From assembly GCA_963932465.1 (NCBI GenBank), contig OZ010795.1:524153451-524217450 (forward strand): 64,000 nucleotides of DNA. The letters run 5' to 3'. Source of the stretch: Maratus speciosus (taxonomy: Eukaryota > Arthropoda > Arachnida > Araneae > Salticidae). Below the pieces are notes generated by a model. The model did not search any database. It was given only the letters and a program-made list of their open reading frames with translations, and had not been told where the DNA came from. Both the position numbers and the translations under genes were made by a program. Positions 62,138 through 64,000 of this stretch are shown here, one piece after another; within the stretch, counting starts at the first letter, position 1, and every line of letters starts with the position of its first letter.

Positions 62138-64000
62138 ACTGTTCAGCGATCTCTAAAATGCAAGAAACTCGTCGATGCCGCGATCTCTAAAATGCAGGAA
62201 ACTCGTCGATGCTGCGATCAGTAACGCACGTATGAGGGCTGCGCGCTCATAAACCGAAATAAACATCACTGGATGTACGAAACTCGCCTTTCAGCGATCT
62301 CTAAAATGCACGAAACTCGTCGATGCCGCGATCTCTAAAATGCAGGAAACTCGTCGATCCTGCGATCAGTAACGCACGTATGAGAGCTGCGCGCTCATAA
62401 AACGAAGAAAAACATCACTGGATGCACGAAACTCGCTGTGCTGCTATCTCTAAGATTCACAAAACTCGTCGATGTCGCGATCTCTAAAATGCAGAAACTC
62501 GTCCATGCTACGATCAGTAAATTACGTATGAGCGCTGCGCACTCATAAACCGAAAAAAACATCACTGGACGCACGAAACTCGCTGTGCAGCGATCTCTAA
62601 AATGCACGAAACTCGTCGATGCCGCAATCTCTAAAATGCAGGAAACTCGTCGATGCTGCGATCAGTAACGCATGAATGAGCGCTGCGCGCTCCTAAACCG
62701 AAAAAAAACATCACTGGATGCACGAAACTCGCTGTTCAGCGATCTCTAAAATGCACGAAACTCGTCGATGCCGCGATCTCTAAAATGCAGGAAACTCGTC
62801 GATGTTGCGATCTGTACCGCACGTATGATAGCTGCGCGCTGATAAACCGAAAAAAAACATCAACGGATGCACGAAACTCGCTGTGCAGCGATCTCTAAGA
62901 TGCACGAAACTCGTCGATGCCGCGATCTCTAAAATGCATGAAACTCGTCGATGCTGCGATCAGTAACGTACGTATGAGCGCGCAGCGCTCATAAGCCGAA
63001 AAGAACATCACTGGATGCACGAAACTCGCTGTGCAGCGATCTCTAAGAAGCACGAAACTCGTCGATGCAGCGATCAGTAACGCACGTATGAGCGCTGCGC
63101 GCTCATTAACCGAAAAAAACATCACTGGACGCACGAAACTCTCTGTGCAGCGATCTCTAAAATGCACGAAACTCGTCGATGCCGCAATCTCTAAAATGCA
63201 GGAAACTCGTCGATCCTGCGATCAGTAACGCACGTATGAGCGCTGCGCGCTCATAAACCGAAAAAACATCACTGGATGCACGAAACTCGCTGTGCAGCTA
63301 TGTCTAAGATGCACAAAACTCGTCGATGCCGCGATCTCTAAAATGCAGGAAACTCGTCCATGCTACGATCAGTAAAGTACGTATGAGCGCTGCGCACTCA
63401 TAAACCGAAAAAAACATCACTGGACGCACGAAACTCGCTGTGCAGCGATCTCTAAAATGCACGAAACTCGTCGATGCCGCAATCTCTAAAATGCAGGAAA
63501 CTCGTCGATGCTGCGATCAGTAACGCATGTATGAGCGCTGCGCGCTCATAAACCGAAAAAAAACATCACTGGATGCACGAAACTCGCTGTTCAGCGATCT
63601 CTAAGAAGCACAAAACTCGTCGATGCAGCGATCAGTAACGCACGTATGAGCGCTGCGGGCTCATAAACCGAAAAAACATCACTGGACGCACGAAACTCTC
63701 TGTGCAGCGATCTCTAAAATGCACGAAACTCGTCTATGCCGCAATCTTTAAAATGCAGGAAACTCGTCGATCCTGCGATCAGTAACGCACGTATGAGCGC
63801 TTCGCGCTCATAAACCGAAAAAAACATCAATGGATGCACGAAACTCGCCTTTCAGCGATCTCTAAAATGCACGAAACTCGTCGATGCCGCGATCTCTAAG
63901 AAGCACAAAACTCGTCGATGCAGCGATCAGTAACGCACGTATGAGCGCTGCGGGCTCATAAACCGAAAAAACATCACTGGATGCACGAAACTCGCTGTGC
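62138..64000 (+). repeat. Right-end mosaic block
   Basis: About 62355-63290 matches 25118-25900, offset 37239 bp rising to about 37389 because one unit differs. From about 63290 the order follows 33385-34090. Private changes include ATGCAAGAAACTCG (62158), CCGAAATAAACATC (62255), AAATTACGTATGAG (62518), GTATGATAGCTG (62824) and CATCAATGGATGCACG (63826). The array continues past the window end. Confidence 0.72.

Larger units (their letters stand above)
1..64000 (+). repeat. Satellite DNA array filling the window
   Basis: Every line of the window reads as the same tandem repeat in one orientation. Units end in CATCACTGG (variants CATCACCGG, CATAACTGG, CATCAATGG, TTTACTGG) and start with ATGCACGAAACTCG or ACGCACGAAACTCG. 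I saw no inversion, no foreign insertion, no transposon end and no unique segment, and the array is open at both window edges. Units are 147-151 bp or 114-115 bp, with rare others such as 135 bp; I estimate about 450 in total. No ORF longer than about 100 codons exists on either strand, because TAA occurs in each sub-repeat (CTCTAAAATG) and in the tail. Long homogeneous arrays with higher-order structure are typical of centromeric, pericentromeric or B-chromosome DNA in eukaryotes; that location is an inference. Confidence 0.97.

Noticed and set aside
3090..63228. About seventy ORFs of 61-102 codons on both strands with recurring peptides such as MHFRDRCTESFV and MVYERAALIRAL
   Set aside because: They are the satellite read in frame. 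The 114-bp units are a multiple of three and carry frames across, while 148-bp units shift them. Frames on both strands are equally open, all recur with the repeat, and none has a domain or independent start signal. They are not genes.
1..64000. CRISPR array
   Set aside because: There are no unique spacers. The sequence between any two repeats is itself repeated, units are 114-149 bp, and there is no leader or cas gene.
1..64000. Transposon, insertion sequence or TIR element built on the palindromes
   Set aside because: No terminal inverted repeats bracketing a non-satellite core, no target-site duplications and no transposase coding sequence. The palindrome is internal to each unit.
1..64000. 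Telomeric repeat or rDNA spacer
   Set aside because: No short G-rich telomere motif occurs and no rRNA gene sequence is present. The unit does not resemble either.

Overview
The whole 64-kb window is one uninterrupted array of satellite DNA. I find no protein gene, RNA gene, mobile element, CRISPR array or unique sequence in it. Every stretch reads as the same repeat in the same orientation, and the array runs off both ends. By my estimate there are about 450 units, from an average of about 142 bp in one block parsed unit by unit. An array this long, with mixed unit lengths and multi-kilobase higher-order repeats, suggests eukaryotic heterochromatin: centromeric, pericentromeric or accessory-chromosome DNA. 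The sequence does not identify the species. A typical unit is about 50% G+C and has about 17 CpGs in 148 bp, so there is no CpG depletion; this hints at a genome or region without heavy germline CpG methylation, as in many insects and other invertebrates.

Unit design. Each unit is built from 33-34-bp sub-repeats (S1, S2, S3) followed by a tail of 46-48 bp. The common form is S1-S2-S3-tail (147-151 bp). A shorter form lacks one sub-repeat (114-115 bp). The tail holds a 9-bp inverted repeat around a 3-bp loop, then CCG, an A-tract of about 4-12 A, and the closing CATCACTGG. S1 holds a second, smaller dyad.

Layout. Unit variants recur in fixed order, giving higher-order repeats (HORs) altered by later duplications and deletions. 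1-8428: left mosaic. 8429-15566: two tandem copies of 3569 bp. 15567-30946: mosaic in which 15-19 kb returns at 28-32 kb. 30947-33188: tandem pair of 1121 bp. 33871-37940: tandem pair of 2035 bp. 37941-40764: mosaic. 40765-62137: a clean run of large HOR copies R1-R4 (about 4.82, 4.82, 5.42 and 5.68 kb) and a partial fifth. 62138-64000: mosaic related to 25-26 kb and 33-34 kb.

Points of most interest: the tail hairpin occurs in two orientations that are exact reverse complements; its loop in the perfect forms reads GNA (GCA or GAA) on one strand; one variant restores pairing by a double change; and the R1-R4 copies show all four combinations at two diagnostic sites, evidence of exchange or conversion between copies. 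All alignments were made by eye, so block edges are approximate.
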